From Lachnospiraceae bacterium (GTDB lineage: Bacteria; Bacillota; Clostridia; Lachnospirales; Lachnospiraceae): a stretch of DNA of 64,000 bases. The notes beneath the pieces were generated by a model. That model was not told the origin of the DNA and searched no databases. It saw only the letters and a list, made by a program, of their open reading frames with translations. The DNA is taken from positions 62,001-126,000 of the forward strand of contig JAETTM010000003.1 in assembly GCA_021769135.1 (NCBI GenBank), in the 5' to 3' direction. The position numbers were made by a program, and so were the translations under genes. Positions 32,034 through 41,653 of this stretch are shown in pieces. The stretch's first letter is position 1, and every line of letters starts with the position of its first letter.

Positions 32034-33143
32034 CTACCTTGTCTTTAAAAAAGTATACTCCCTTTTCGCCGCCTCGTCATCGGAATAAGTGGAAAGATAG
32101 CTGCTCATCAAGGTTGCCGCTGTCTGGTATTCCCCCAGCCTTTCATAGGTAATGATTTCATTGAATTTAAGCGTCTGCATAATATTGCAGTTCTCCACAT
32201 TCATCCCTGCCTGAAAAGCCGCCAGCGCTTCGTTATAAGCGCCCAGTTCCATCCTGCACAGCCCAAGGCGGTTGTATATGCCGGCATTGCTCTGATCCCC
32301 TTCGATAAAGCTGCTATATACGCTAATCGCATAATTGTAATCGCCCAGTTCCTCATATGTCTGCCCCAGCAGCATGACCGCTTCATACCCTTCCGTCTTT
32401 CTGGCCTTCTCCAAATAATTCCTGGCGCTGTCATAATCGCCCAGATAATAGTAAATCCTTCCCCTCTGATAGTCCGTCATCGACTTTGTGTCGCTCCCCA
32501 GGGCGGTCTGAAAATATTCCTGCCCCACTTCTTTATATCCATAGCGCTCCAGCACAAGATAAATATCTATCAGCTGGTCATAATCTTCCTTCCCCAACGA
32601 AATCGCCTGGTCGAAATCCGCCTTCGCCCTGTCATAATCGTTTGCTATCCGCACGCTCCCTCTTAGACGGTACGCCATCCTGTCCCTGGGGTTCATGGCG
32701 ATAATCGCGCTGTAAGCATCGATGCTGCTATTATAATCCCCCAGCTTATAATAAGCGGCGGCCAAATAATAATTGATGTCATAATCTATTTCATCCACAC
32801 GCCCGTTGCTGCTGCTTAAAGCCTTTTCAAATGCCGTGACCGCATCCTCGTACTGGGTCAGCCCCATATAGGCCAGGCCCTGTCCCCTATATAAAAGCCG
32901 CAAATCCTCCCCGTCCTCCATCGCCTTGTCAAAGCACTGCAAAGCCGTATTGTAATCCAGCGCCTCCACGGCCGCCATCCCTTCATCCACGGACGGAGTC
33001 CTGCTTCCCCCGCATCCGGCCAGCACCAGCCCGGCAAGGGCCGCTCCCAATATGGCGGCCGCCCCTCTTTTCTTTCTGTTTTTATTTCTATTTTTATCTA
33101 TATTTACATTTATATTTCGATTTTCCCTTTTGTTTTCCTTCAT
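32034..33143 (-). CDS. TPR-repeat lipoprotein
   Basis: 369 residues from ATG 33143 (GAGGACAGAGG upstream); the frame begins at 33188. After a very basic N-terminus (rich in Lys, Asn and Arg) comes a hydrophobic segment ending in a lipobox LVLAGC, so it should be processed by LspA and anchored outside the membrane. The mature part is a series of TPR units of about 34 residues: LDYNTALQCFDKAM, QYEDAVTAFEKAL, DYNSSIDAYSAII, DYDRAKADFDQAI, DYDSARNYLEKAR, DYNYAISVYSSFI, AYNEALAAFQAGM. It is a scaffold protein with unknown partners. Confidence 0.85.
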   Translation of the reverse strand: MKENKRENRNINVNIDKNRNKNRKKRGAAAILGAALAGLVLAGCGGSRTPSVDEGMAAVEALDYNTALQCFDKAMEDGEDLRLLYRGQGLAYMGLTQYEDAVTAFEKALSSSNGRVDEIDYDINYYLAAAYYKLGDYNSSIDAYSAIIAMNPRDRMAYRLRGSVRIANDYDRAKADFDQAISLGKEDYDQLIDIYLVLERYGYKEVGQEYFQTALGSDTKSMTDYQRGRIYYYLGDYDSARNYLEKARKTEGYEAVMLLGQTYEELGDYNYAISVYSSFIEGDQSNAGIYNRLGLCRMELGAYNEALAAFQAGMNVENCNIMQTLKFNEIITYERLGEYQTAATLMSSYLSTYSDDEAAKREYTFLKTR

Positions 33144-33219
33144 CCTCTGTCCTCTTTCCGCCATGCCATCCTTTGCTGCCCGCTGCATTATATTCTATTA
33201 TAAATGATTCTTCCGGGAA

Positions 33220-33864
33220 TTACCATATAAAATTTGGCAAAGGATCCGGGCCTTTGTAACAGTTCTGCCCGCTTTCATAAGGGGACAGTTCAAACCGGAT
33301 AAAATACCCCTTATCATGGTCGCAAACCGGACATTTCTCCGGCGCCTTTTCCCCTTCCAATACATAGCCGCAGTTTAAGCACATCCATGCCATCTTCACA
33401 TCGGATACGAATAGTTTCCCTTCCTCCAGCAGCGCGGCCAGCCGTCCAAAACGGTCCCCATGGATTTTCTCTATCTCCGCAATCTTGTGAAAGGAGGAAG
33501 CCACATTCAGAAATCCCTCTTCCTTTGCCCTATCCCCAAAAGCCTTATAAACCGGGTCGTGCTCTTCATATTCATTGTGCTGTGCCATGCGGAGAAGCTT
33601 TGCCATATCCCCGGAAAAATCCACCGGATACCCTCCGTCCACATGTATGGTTTCCCCGGCCAGTTCCTTCAAATGGTTATAAAAAACCTGGGCATGCTCC
33701 TTCTCCTGCTCCGCCGTATAGCGGAAAACGGCGCTGACCACGAACAGATTGTCCTTTTTCGCCTGTTCTGCCGCAAAAGTATACCGGTTCCTCGCCTGGC
33801 TCTCCCCGGCAAAGGCCCGCATCAGGTTATCCTTTGTTTCGCTGTTTTTAAAATCCACTCCCAT
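33220..33864 (-). CDS. Rubrerythrin
   Basis: 214 residues. A ferritin-like di-iron domain (NSETKDNLMRAFAGESQARN, then EQEKEHAQVF and IAEIEKIHGDRF with the Glu and His ligands) is joined to a C-terminal rubredoxin domain with MCLNCGYVLEG and CPVCDHDKGYF (two CxxC sites). It reduces hydrogen peroxide in anaerobes. ATG 33864 has AGGAGG upstream, and a hairpin GCCGCC/GGCGGC (33886-33891 with 33903-33908) lies just before that site. Confidence 0.95.
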   Translation of the reverse strand: MGVDFKNSETKDNLMRAFAGESQARNRYTFAAEQAKKDNLFVVSAVFRYTAEQEKEHAQVFYNHLKELAGETIHVDGGYPVDFSGDMAKLLRMAQHNEYEEHDPVYKAFGDRAKEEGFLNVASSFHKIAEIEKIHGDRFGRLAALLEEGKLFVSDVKMAWMCLNCGYVLEGEKAPEKCPVCDHDKGYFIRFELSPYESGQNCYKGPDPLPNFIW

Positions 33865-33931
33865 TCTGAACCTCCTGTATAGACTGCCGCCCTTTTTAAT
33901 CCGGCGGCCATTTTGAGTTTATACGGAAAAT

Positions 33932-33959
33932 GCCGCATACCGTAAAACCGGCATGCGGC
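33932..33959 (-). terminator. Possible terminator after the thioesterase gene
   Basis: GCCGCAT (33932-33938) pairs with ATGCGGC (33953-33959); the loop can pair further (CCG/CGG). On the minus strand it is followed by ATTTTCC, a short T run. It lies about 55 bases after the thioesterase stop and before rubrerythrin. Confidence 0.5.
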
Positions 33960-34014
33960 CCCTCCGAAGCCTATATACAGTCTGCCCATATTTTCTTTAT
34001 TTAATCGGCATTGC

Positions 34015-34452
34015 TTATTTTTCCTCTTTATTTTCCTCTTCATTCTTCCAGCCGATTTTCAGGACATTATCCAATTCGGGAAGCTGCTTGCGCAGAGCGA
34101 CCGGGCTTCCGTCCTCGCTTAAGAAACAATGCTTCGATTCCCCTACCGCCACAACGTTTTCCGTATAAATATCCTTCATGATGTACTTTAACGTCAGCTT
34201 AATGCCGTCGTATCCCTCCACTTCCATCTCTATCCGGATACGGTCATTAAAGGTGGTCGTTTTTTTGTAATCGCATTGGATACCCATTACCGGGGAAATA
34301 ATCCCCCGGTTTTCCATCTTTTCATATCCCCACCCAATCTGTTCCATAAAATCAATCCGCGCTTCCTCCATCCAGCGGATATAATTGGAATGATGGGTAA
34401 TGCCCATTTTATCCGTTTCATAATATTGTACTTTGTGAATATATGGTTTCAT
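34015..34452 (-). CDS. Acyl-CoA thioesterase, 4-hydroxybenzoyl-CoA thioesterase (YbgC/FadM-like) family
   Basis: 145 residues of the hot-dog fold. It opens HKVQYYETDKMGITHHSNYI, the usual V.Y.DTD..G..HH..Y pattern (Asp/Thr at ETDKMG, His-His at THHSNY), followed by RWMEEARIDFMEQIG. The C-terminal third is Lys/Glu rich. The probable reaction is hydrolysis of acyl-CoA or acyl-ACP thioesters; the substrate is not evident. It stands between rubrerythrin and the alpha-galactosidase gene without clear functional link. Confidence 0.85.
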   Translation of the reverse strand: MKPYIHKVQYYETDKMGITHHSNYIRWMEEARIDFMEQIGWGYEKMENRGIISPVMGIQCDYKKTTTFNDRIRIEMEVEGYDGIKLTLKYIMKDIYTENVVAVGESKHCFLSEDGSPVALRKQLPELDNVLKIGWKNEEENKEEK

Positions 34453-34534
34453 ATGAATAACATACCCTTTCTATTGTCCAAAAAATTTCATGTGTATATG
34501 CGTATCCGTTTTCCATCCGCCCCTGTAGGGCCAC

Positions 34535-34566
34535 TAGCAGCCGGACGGCAGAATCCGCCGCTGCTA
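34535..34566 (-). repeat. Hairpin downstream of the alpha-galactosidase gene
   Basis: TAGCAGC (34535-34541) pairs perfectly with GCTGCTA (34560-34566), and CGGA/TCCG extends the stem inside. It starts 7 bases after the stop of the alpha-galactosidase gene. No T run follows on the minus strand, so it may stabilise the mRNA end rather than stop transcription. Confidence 0.45.
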
Positions 34567-34572
34567 AACCAG

Positions 34573-36795
34573 TCATTCCACTGAGGAAATCACAAAAATT
34601 TTAGAGTCAAAGTCTCCCCTGTACCCATCCCATTCATTTTCCTCTCCGGCGGAATAGTCCGACATAAGCATTCCGATATTCATCAGTTCATCGCCGAAAT
34701 AGCTGCCTTCCCGGCCTGAAATTTTATAGCAAAAGTCTTCCTTCAGCCCTTGAAGGCGCATCCTTGCATAAGGGGCATTCACCCTGTTCAGCACCCGATA
34801 CCAGCCCACTACCGCCAGCGTCCGTTCTTCATTCACCGACATCCATGCCGTAATATTGCCTTCAAAAGGGCTGCACAGGCGGTAGAATGTACCGAACTGC
34901 AGCACTTCCCTATACTTTTTCATGAATCCGATCTGTTCCTTTACCTGGACGATTTCCTCCTCCGAAAGCTTGTTCAAATCCAGCTCGTAACCAAAGGTCC
35001 CAAAATATGCCACATTGGCCCTCGTATGCAGCGGCGTATTGCGGAATACCTGATGATTGGGCACTACGGATACATGGCTCCCGATACTGCTCACCGGATA
35101 GCAGAAAGTGGTTCCATACTGGATTTTCAGCCTTTCCACCGCATCCGAATCATCGCTTGCCCATCCCTGAGGCGCATAGTACAAAATTCCCGGATCGAAC
35201 CTGGCCCCGCCGCTGGCGCAGGACTCAAACAACACCTTAGGAAACTTTGTCACCAGCCTGTCATACAAATCATAAACCCCCAGGATATACCTATGGAACA
35301 CTTCCCCCTGACGGTCAGCCGGAAGCCCTTTGGAATAGCATTCCGTAATGCTTCGGTTCATATCCCATTTCACATAGGATACCTTAGCCCCGCCCAATAT
35401 TTTCTCCATCATCCCATAAATGGCATCCACCACTTCCTTTCGGGAAAAATCCAACACATATTGAAATCTTCCATGGGAACTGTGGCGTTCCGGCGTCTGG
35501 AGAATCCAGTCCGGGTGGGCACGGTAAAGTTCCGAATCCTTATTCACCATTTCCGGTTCGAACCATAGGCCGAATTTCATGCCCAGGTTTTCAATTTTCT
35601 CCGCCAGCCCTTCAATGCCGTCCGCCAGCCGCTCCGGATTGGCCACCCAGTCCCCCAGGCCCGCGCGTTCATGGCTTCTCTGCCCGAACCAGCCGTCATC
35701 CAGAACGAACAACTCCACGCCGCATTCCTTCGCTTTCCTTGCAATCTCCATCAGCCGCTCCTGGGTAAAATCAAAATAAGTCGCTTCCCAGTTATTGTTC
35801 AGAATCGGACGGACCCTATCCCTCCAATAACCCCTCGCCAGCCGTTTTTGATACAGCCTGTGGAACGTCCGGCTCATTCCGTTTAATCCTTCCGCCGAGT
35901 AAACCGCTACCGCCTCCGGCGTCTGGAAGCTTTCCCCGCTTTCCAGCTTCCAGTCGAAGCCGGAGGGATGGATCCCCATTAAAACCCTGGTCGAATCATG
36001 GGTATCCACTTCCGCCTGGGCCAGAAAGTTGCCGCTATATACCAGGCTAAACCCCATAGCCTCACCCTGAAATTCATCGGCTGCAGGACGCTTCAGCACA
36101 ATGAAAGGATTGTGCTCATGGGAAGAATGTCCCCGCATGCTGCCCACCGACGTAATCCCATGTTCCAGCTTCCGCACTTTCACATGCCGCTCCCGCGCCC
36201 ATGCCCCGGAAAGCTGTACCCAATCATAATTGCAGTCCGGCAAATCCAGGCAAAGGCTCATGGCCGTCAATAAATGCACCGTCCTTTCCCCTCTGTTAAT
36301 AATCCGTGCGCTTCTGGCAACGGCCCCCAATTCGAAAATGGTATATAAAAGTTCCAGGCCGACGCCGGTCACTTCGTCTTCCAGATAGACCGTCAGCGTC
36401 ATCGCTTCATCCTGTGATTCCGTATAGGTTGCCGGCAGCCCTTCCAGTCCGGGCTTGCCCTGGGAAATGGAATAATCCTTAAAACGGAAATCCGAAATCC
36501 TGCTGCCGTTTTCCTGCAGTATCTCCACCGCAGGCTGCCGGAAATCCGTAGTTCCATATACCCCATATTCCTGTTTGATATGTTCCAGGGAAAATAGTTT
36601 ACTGTCTTCGAAAACACATGCGGCCATCGGCCTGGGCACCATTTCCAGAAGGTAGGAATAATCCTTGCCCTCATGTACCCTTTTCCCGAAATACAGCTGT
36701 CCTAAGTGCCCGTTGGGCAGAACCGCCATAATATAGCTGATGGAATCATTATACAAATGAAATATTTTTTTCTCCTGCTGATATGTAATATGCAT
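34573..36795 (-). CDS. Alpha-galactosidase, glycoside hydrolase family 36
   Basis: 740 residues, the full length of GH36 tetrameric enzymes. It hydrolyses alpha-1,6-galactosides such as melibiose and raffinose. The nucleophile Asp478 lies in SYVKWDMNRSITE and the acid/base Asp548 in WASDDSDAVERL; these numbers agree with those known for the Geobacillus AgaN enzyme. EPEMVNKDSELYRAHPDW and LFVLDDGWFGQR are further family motifs. There is no signal peptide, so it is cytosolic and its sugar must be imported. No transporter or regulator is adjacent. ATG 36795 follows AAAGGAGAG. Confidence 0.95.
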   Translation of the reverse strand: MHITYQQEKKIFHLYNDSISYIMAVLPNGHLGQLYFGKRVHEGKDYSYLLEMVPRPMAACVFEDSKLFSLEHIKQEYGVYGTTDFRQPAVEILQENGSRISDFRFKDYSISQGKPGLEGLPATYTESQDEAMTLTVYLEDEVTGVGLELLYTIFELGAVARSARIINRGERTVHLLTAMSLCLDLPDCNYDWVQLSGAWARERHVKVRKLEHGITSVGSMRGHSSHEHNPFIVLKRPAADEFQGEAMGFSLVYSGNFLAQAEVDTHDSTRVLMGIHPSGFDWKLESGESFQTPEAVAVYSAEGLNGMSRTFHRLYQKRLARGYWRDRVRPILNNNWEATYFDFTQERLMEIARKAKECGVELFVLDDGWFGQRSHERAGLGDWVANPERLADGIEGLAEKIENLGMKFGLWFEPEMVNKDSELYRAHPDWILQTPERHSSHGRFQYVLDFSRKEVVDAIYGMMEKILGGAKVSYVKWDMNRSITECYSKGLPADRQGEVFHRYILGVYDLYDRLVTKFPKVLFESCASGGARFDPGILYYAPQGWASDDSDAVERLKIQYGTTFCYPVSSIGSHVSVVPNHQVFRNTPLHTRANVAYFGTFGYELDLNKLSEEEIVQVKEQIGFMKKYREVLQFGTFYRLCSPFEGNITAWMSVNEERTLAVVGWYRVLNRVNAPYARMRLQGLKEDFCYKISGREGSYFGDELMNIGMLMSDYSAGEENEWDGYRGDFDSKIFVISSVE

Positions 36796-36857
36796 CCTCG
36801 TCTTTACTCTCCTTTCAAAGATCCTTTCAATAAATAAATGTTGGTCATTTTACTAGC

Positions 36858-36863
36858 ATTATA
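36858..36863 (-). promoter_or_regulatory. Possible -10 box of the alpha-galactosidase gene
   Basis: The minus strand reads TATAAT (complement of 36858-36863) about 60 bases before the ATG. The matching -35 region is poor. The rest of the 184-base gap (36796-36979) shows no terminator for the upstream gene and no clear catabolite-repression site. Confidence 0.35.
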
Positions 36864-36979
36864 ACCATTTTTGCTCAGAATGCATAGTACAGCTTGTTTT
36901 GAAAAATATCGCAAACCATACAAAATGTTAAATTTTCGCCTCAGCATATGCGGCCGCCCTTTTGAAGCCTCACCTCCTT

Positions 36980-37219
36980 TTATGCCACCCCTTCCCCTGC
37001 GTTATCCACATGCCGGCGCAATATTTCCGTCACTTCCTCAAGGCTTAAGTTGGAACTGTCAATCAGTTCTTCAAGGCTTTCCAGCCTGGCTATCCTTTGT
37101 TCATTGATAAGAGCCTGCAGTTCTTCCCTTTCTTTCTGTATCCTGACTTCCAAAGCATCGATTACTTCCTGCTTATCCGCAATTTTCTCCTCTATGGATT
37201 TCCTAACTCCTCTTGCCAT
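36980..37219 (-). CDS. Small coiled-coil protein, hypothetical
   Basis: 79 residues from ATG 37219, five bases after GGAGG. Residues 5-40 are a charged coiled coil (KSIEEKIADKQEVIDALEVR), and a second helix (RLESLEELIDSSNLSLEEV) ends in TEILRRHVDNAG. No cysteines and no membrane segment. The gene is divergent from aroC. I do not recognise the family; the pattern of a basic tip followed by a coiled coil is common in small DNA- or ribosome-associated proteins, but this is only a resemblance. Confidence 0.65.
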   Translation of the reverse strand: MARGVRKSIEEKIADKQEVIDALEVRIQKEREELQALINEQRIARLESLEELIDSSNLSLEEVTEILRRHVDNAGEGVA

Positions 37220-37338
37220 AATCTCCTCCATTTCCACGCTCTGCCGCGCTTTTTTATTTTTGCTAATTTAAAGCAGAATTACTATATTATATGGACAAGG
37301 CTGCATTTTTATTCCCACGGTGCCTTTTAAAGACGATA

Positions 37339-37367
37339 TTGCTTCTCTTTATTTTTTCCTTTATAAT
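37339..37367 (+). promoter_or_regulatory. aroC promoter
   Basis: TTGCTT at 37339-37344 and TATAAT at 37362-37367 with a 17-base spacer. The leader to the ATG is about 90 bases and shows no T-box stem or specifier-loop structure that I can see. Confidence 0.7.
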
Positions 37368-37463
37368 GACTAAGTAATTGCTCAATTAATGGCCTGCGGA
37401 ATATACATAGCCTGGAATCCCGCATATGCCTTTCCATCGAAAGTTTAAAAAGGAGTCGATCAT

Positions 37464-38570
37464 ATGTCTGGTTCTACATTCGGTACATTTTTTAAAATAT
37501 CCACTTGGGGGGAATCCCATGGCAAAGCCCTCGGCGTAGTTATCGACGGCTGCCCTGCCGGCCTGCCCCTTATCGAAGATGACATCCAGGAATATTTAAA
37601 CCGGCGCAAACCCGGCCAAACCAAAATTTCCACCCCCCGCAGGGAGGATGACCTTGTGGAAATCCTTTCCGGCACTTTTGAGGGCCTTACCACCGGTACG
37701 CCCATCTCCCTTATTGTAAGGAATACTTCCCAGAAATCCCGGGATTACAGCGAAATCGCATCCTATTACCGCCCCGGCCACGCCGATTATACTTTCGACC
37801 AAAAATACGGTTTCCGGGATTACAGGGGCGGCGGCCGCTCCTCCGGCCGAGAAACTATCGGCAGGGTAGCCGCCGGGGCAGTGGCCGCCAAAATTTTAAA
37901 AGAACTGGGCATCGAATTGCTGGCCTATACGAAATCCATCGGCCCGGTGGAAATCAACGAAAGCGCTTTTGACAAAGGGGCCATCCGGCAAACCTCCACC
38001 TGTATGCCGGACTATAATGCGGACCAAAAAGCTGTGGAATATCTGGCTTCCTGTATGGCCGAAAAGGATTCCGCCGGCGGCATTATCGAATGCCGTATCC
38101 AAGGCGTTCCTGCCGGAATCGGGGAACCGGTCTTTGAAAAGCTGGATGCCAATCTGGCAAAAGCCATTATGTCCATCGGCGCGGTAAAAGCTTTTGAAAT
38201 CGGCGATGGCTGCCGGGTAAGCGCTGCCCACGGCTCTTCCAACAACGATAGCTTCGTTTCCGAAAAGGGAACCATTTCCAAAAAGACCAACCATGCGGGC
38301 GGTATTTTAGGCGGCATCAGCGACGGAGGCGAGATAATTTTCAGGGCCTATGTAAAGCCTACGCCTTCCATTTTCCAGGAGCAGGAAACGGTGAACAAGG
38401 ATGGGGAAAATATACGGATTTGCATCAAAGGCAGGCATGACCCCGTCATCGTACCCCGGGCCGTAGTGGTGGTGGAATCCATGGCTGCCCTTACCCTGGC
38501 GGATGCTATGATGGCGAATATGTGTTCCCGGATTTCTTATTTAAAAGGCTTTTATACCCATAGAAATTAG
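37464..38570 (+). CDS. aroC: Chorismate synthase
   Basis: 368 residues. Last shikimate-pathway step, EPSP to chorismate, needing reduced FMN. Motifs: the start GTFFKISTWGESHGKALG with the His of GESHG, GCPAGLPL, RPGHADYTFDQKYGFRDYRG, GGRSSGRETIGRVAAGAVA and GGILGGISDGGEI. AAAGGAG is eight bases before ATG 37464. It is a single gene; other aro genes are not in the window. It is convergent with the lactonase-like gene, with 39 bases between stops and no evident terminator. Confidence 0.96.
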   Translation: MSGSTFGTFFKISTWGESHGKALGVVIDGCPAGLPLIEDDIQEYLNRRKPGQTKISTPRREDDLVEILSGTFEGLTTGTPISLIVRNTSQKSRDYSEIASYYRPGHADYTFDQKYGFRDYRGGGRSSGRETIGRVAAGAVAAKILKELGIELLAYTKSIGPVEINESAFDKGAIRQTSTCMPDYNADQKAVEYLASCMAEKDSAGGIIECRIQGVPAGIGEPVFEKLDANLAKAIMSIGAVKAFEIGDGCRVSAAHGSSNNDSFVSEKGTISKKTNHAGGILGGISDGGEIIFRAYVKPTPSIFQEQETVNKDGENIRICIKGRHDPVIVPRAVVVVESMAALTLADAMMANMCSRISYLKGFYTHRN

Positions 38571-38609
38571 CTTAAAAAAGAATTGGCTGCGGAAGACGGA
38601 TACAGCATC

Positions 38610-39755
38610 CTATAAATCCACATACCTGGGTTTATACCGCTCTTTCATCCCTTTCTTCGCTTCCGCCACTATGTGCAGTTCCTTGGTGTCCTTCTCCGCT
38701 CCAAGTTTATGGAAAATAATGCAGTTAGGCTTCGCCACGGGGAGTTCCGGACCATTCATTACCAGAAGGCCTTTTTCCAAATCCACATTAAAGAAAGTAA
38801 GCGTATCCGATTCATGGTTTAACGATACCAGATGCCTGTTATCCGGGAAAAGTGCGGCATCCTTCGGATAGTCGCCGCTGATGGGCAGGCAGAACAGCTT
38901 CTCCAGCAGCCCGCTTTCATGGTTGATACGGTATACTACCACGCTGTTGTCCCCCGCATTGGAGCTTACCATATAATGGTAGTCCGTAGAAAAGTTCAGT
39001 GCGCTGGCCGCAGAGCCGGTGGCATGATAGTCGTTCAGCGTGGAAATGGTCTGCAGCTTTTCGAATTCCGGATTATCGTTGACTTCCCGGTAGCCGTATA
39101 CATCGATATAATTTTTCAGTTCATGCACAATATACAGCAGGCTGCCGTCCGGGGAAAACTTCAGATGCCTGGGTGCCGATTCCTGTTCGCTGCGGATAAC
39201 ATCCGCCAAAGACAAAGTTCCCTTTTCCTTGTCCAACCGATATACTTTCACATGGTCCATCCCCAAATCCGCCGCGCATAGATACTTATTATCCCTGGTC
39301 ATCTTTACGCAATTCACATGGGGCCTGAAATTCCTCTCCGCAACGCTTCCCAGGCCTTTATGGAAAATTTCGTCGGTTATCTCCCCTACCCCGCCGTCTT
39401 CCTTAAGCCTTAACACTGTAATCTTGCCATCATGATACCCGGCAACAAAAAGAAATTTATCTTCGTAATCCGTGGACAGATAACAGCCCCTCATCCCATT
39501 GATGGACGCATGGTCAATCAGCTCCAGCCCGCCGTCCGGCTGTATCCGGAAAGATTCCACGCCGAAGTCCGTAATAGAATAAAGGCGTTTCTTGTCATGG
39601 GATATTGTCACATAGGAAGAATTGGTAATTTCTACCTGGTCTTTTGCATATAATCTCCCATTTTCCATATCTACATCATAAATCTTTATTCCGTGCTTAT
39701 CTCCCTTTCCCATCGTATATGTTGAAACATATGCTATATATTTTTCCTTTTCCAT
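38610..39755 (-). CDS. Lactonase-family beta-propeller protein (6-phosphogluconolactonase-like)
   Basis: 381 residues from ATG 39755 (GGAGG upstream); the frame begins at 39824. Seven-bladed propeller repeats are seen as DNKYLCAADLGMDHVKVYRL, SPDGSLLYIVHELKNYIDVY, STDYHYMVSSNAGDNSVVVY and FPDNRHLVSLNHESDTLTFF. This is the YbhE/Pgl (PF10282) family; several members hydrolyse 6-phosphogluconolactone, but most are uncharacterised. The active-site residues were not identified here, so the enzymatic role is not certain. No pentose-phosphate gene is adjacent. Confidence 0.8.
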   Translation of the reverse strand: MEKEKYIAYVSTYTMGKGDKHGIKIYDVDMENGRLYAKDQVEITNSSYVTISHDKKRLYSITDFGVESFRIQPDGGLELIDHASINGMRGCYLSTDYEDKFLFVAGYHDGKITVLRLKEDGGVGEITDEIFHKGLGSVAERNFRPHVNCVKMTRDNKYLCAADLGMDHVKVYRLDKEKGTLSLADVIRSEQESAPRHLKFSPDGSLLYIVHELKNYIDVYGYREVNDNPEFEKLQTISTLNDYHATGSAASALNFSTDYHYMVSSNAGDNSVVVYRINHESGLLEKLFCLPISGDYPKDAALFPDNRHLVSLNHESDTLTFFNVDLEKGLLVMNGPELPVAKPNCIIFHKLGAEKDTKELHIVAEAKKGMKERYKPRYVDL

Positions 39756-39795
39756 GGAACCGCCCTCCTCCATAAACAGTATTGTATTTATAGGT

Positions 39796-39824
39796 ATTGT
39801 AACACAATTATTTTTTTTTGTCAT
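39796..39824 (-). promoter_or_regulatory. Promoter of the lactonase-family gene
   Basis: On the minus strand ATGACA (complement of 39819-39824) and TACAAT (complement of 39796-39801) have a 17-base spacer. It lies back to back with the pot promoter; the two -35 boxes are only seven bases apart. Confidence 0.6.
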
Positions 39825-39830
39825 TCCCTA

Positions 39831-39889
39831 TTGACATCTGTATCACACCTAGTATAATGGATATCAGCGTTTGTTTAGTAACAGTAAAC
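39831..39889 (+). promoter_or_regulatory. Promoter and possible operator of the pot operon
   Basis: TTGACA at 39831-39836 and TATAAT at 39853-39858 with a 16-base spacer. Just downstream, GTTTA-N7-TAAAC (39873-39877 and 39885-39889) forms an inverted repeat where a repressor would block elongation. It is the likely site of the XRE-cupin regulator encoded 40 bases further on. Confidence 0.6.
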
Positions 39890-39929
39890 TTTATGTTTAT
39901 TATCATTTAATTTCAGAGAAGCGGGCACG

Positions 39930-40472
39930 ATGAAAATAGGAAACAGATTAAAAGAATTGAGAATACAAAAAGGGCTTACCCAGGAAGAGCTGGCCGGACG
40001 CTGCGAATTGTCCAAAGGATTTATCTCCCAGCTGGAAAGGGATTTGACTTCCCCCTCCATCGCCACACTGGTGGATATCCTCCAATGCCTTGGTACGGAT
40101 ATCCAGGAATTTTTTTCCGAAAGCCCTAAGGATGAGCAAATTGTTTTCCATGATGCCGATTATTTTGAAAAGGTGGACGATGAGCTGGGCAATACGATAG
40201 AATGGATAATTCCAAATGCCCAGAAGAATATTATGGAGCCGATACGGCTCACATTAAAACCAGGCGGTTCCACTTATCCCGACAATCCCCACGAAGGGGA
40301 GGAATTCGGCTACGTATTGTCAGGCAGTATCACCATTGTCATGGGCAAGAAAAAAATACGGGCGAAAAAGGGGGAGTCCTTTTACTTCATCCCCAATACG
40401 ACCCATTACATAATTGCCGGTGCCAAAACAGGCGCTTCCTTATTATGGGTCAGTTCCCCCCCCAGCTTCTGA
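39930..40472 (+). CDS. XRE-family regulator with cupin sensor domain (putative polyamine regulator)
   Basis: 180 residues. Residues 3-58 are an XRE helix-turn-helix ([20 protein letters not shown] then [15 protein letters not shown]), and residues 105-178 a cupin ([45 protein letters not shown]). This layout is typical of PuuR-type regulators that sense small metabolites. It is directly upstream of potABCD on the same strand, 108 bases from potA, so it probably controls spermidine/putrescine uptake. Confidence 0.88.
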   Translation: MKIGNRLKELRIQKGLTQEELAGRCELSKGFISQLERDLTSPSIATLVDILQCLGTDIQEFFSESPKDEQIVFHDADYFEKVDDELGNTIEWIIPNAQKNIMEPIRLTLKPGGSTYPDNPHEGEEFGYVLSGSITIVMGKKKIRAKKGESFYFIPNTTHYIIAGAKTGASLLWVSSPPSF

Positions 40473-40579
40473 TGCGGTGCGCTAAGGCGAAGATGACAAC
40501 GCGCCGTCTGCTTTTCCTGCCGCAAAAGGCCGCAGGAATTGATTTACGTAAGATTACTTATATACCGGAGGTATTTGAG

Positions 40580-41653
40580 ATGAATAAAGAATTGATTAAT
40601 TTGGTGGATATATCCAAATCCTTTGACGGTGAAATGGTTCTGGACGAATTGAATTTAAATATTCATGAAAATGAGTTTCTTACCCTTCTGGGCCCAAGCG
40701 GCTGCGGGAAAACCACTACCTTAAGGATTCTGGGCGGCTTCGTCTCCCCCGATAAAGGGCGGGTAGTGTTTGACGGCAAGGATATCACCAATTTACCTCC
40801 CAACAAGCGCCAGCTCAACACCGTATTTCAAAAATACGCGCTTTTTTCCCATATGAATATTGCGGAAAATATAGCCTTTGGGCTGAAAATAAAAAACAAG
40901 CCGAAATCTTATATTGATGACAAAATAAAATATGCTTTGAAGCTGGTCAATCTGGAAGGATTCGAAAAACGCATGCCCGATTCCCTAAGCGGCGGCCAGC
41001 AGCAGCGCATAGCCATTGCAAGGGCCATTGTCAACGAGCCGAAGGTCCTTCTTTTGGATGAGCCTCTGGGAGCCCTTGATTTAAAACTAAGGCAGGATAT
41101 GCAGTATGAATTGATCCGCCTGAAAAATGAACTGGGCATTACTTTTATCTATGTGACCCATGACCAGGAAGAGGCCCTTACCATGTCCGATACCATCGTG
41201 GTCATGAACCAGGGCTATATCCAGCAAATCGGTACGCCGGAAACCATTTACAACGAACCGGAAAATGCTTTTGTCGCCGACTTCATCGGCGACAGCAATA
41301 TTATCGATGCCGTCATGCTGGAGGATAAGCTTGTTTCCATTCTTGGCACTAAGTTCCGGTGCGTAGACACCGGCTTTGGACGGAACAAGCCGGTGGATGT
41401 GGTCATCCGCCCGGAGGATGTGGAATTGGTGGCGCCGGAAACGGGCATCATCCAAGGAACAGTCACCCACTTGATTTTTAAAGGCGTCCACTATGAAATG
41501 GAAGTTACGGCCAACGGGTTCGAATGGCTGGTACATTCCACGGGCATGTTCCCGGTAGGCGCCGAAGTGGGAATAAAGGTGGATCCTTTCAATATCCAGA
41601 TTATGAACAAACCGGCATCGGAAGACGAGGAGGCGGCAGCAATTGAAGAATAA
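40580..41653 (+). CDS. potA: Spermidine/putrescine ABC transporter ATP-binding protein
   Basis: 357 residues from ATG 40580, eight bases after GGAGG; the open frame extends upstream to 40202 but overlaps the regulator gene. Walker [11 protein letters not shown]-loop [11 protein letters not shown], signature LSGGQQQR, Walker [13 protein letters not shown], then a C-terminal TOBE domain ([12 protein letters not shown]). It energises the PotBC channel. Its end overlaps potB by 11 bases. Confidence 0.95.
   Translation: MNKELINLVDISKSFDGEMVLDELNLNIHENEFLTLLGPSGCGKTTTLRILGGFVSPDKGRVVFDGKDITNLPPNKRQLNTVFQKYALFSHMNIAENIAFGLKIKNKPKSYIDDKIKYALKLVNLEGFEKRMPDSLSGGQQQRIAIARAIVNEPKVLLLDEPLGALDLKLRQDMQYELIRLKNELGITFIYVTHDQEEALTMSDTIVVMNQGYIQQIGTPETIYNEPENAFVADFIGDSNIIDAVMLEDKLVSILGTKFRCVDTGFGRNKPVDVVIRPEDVELVAPETGIIQGTVTHLIFKGVHYEMEVTANGFEWLVHSTGMFPVGAEVGIKVDPFNIQIMNKPASEDEEAAAIEE

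Noticed and set aside
32034-33143. Tandem TPR codons as a DNA repeat array or CRISPR
   Set aside because: The periodicity is at protein level only; the DNA units differ and no spacer structure exists. No CRISPR array was found anywhere in the window.
37368-37463. T-box or other riboswitch before aroC
   Set aside because: The 96-base leader is too short for a T-box and no conserved core sequence or terminator was seen.
40202-40579. Upstream extension of potA
   Set aside because: It overlaps the regulator gene in another frame and has no similarity to PotA; ATG 40580 has GGAGG at the right distance.
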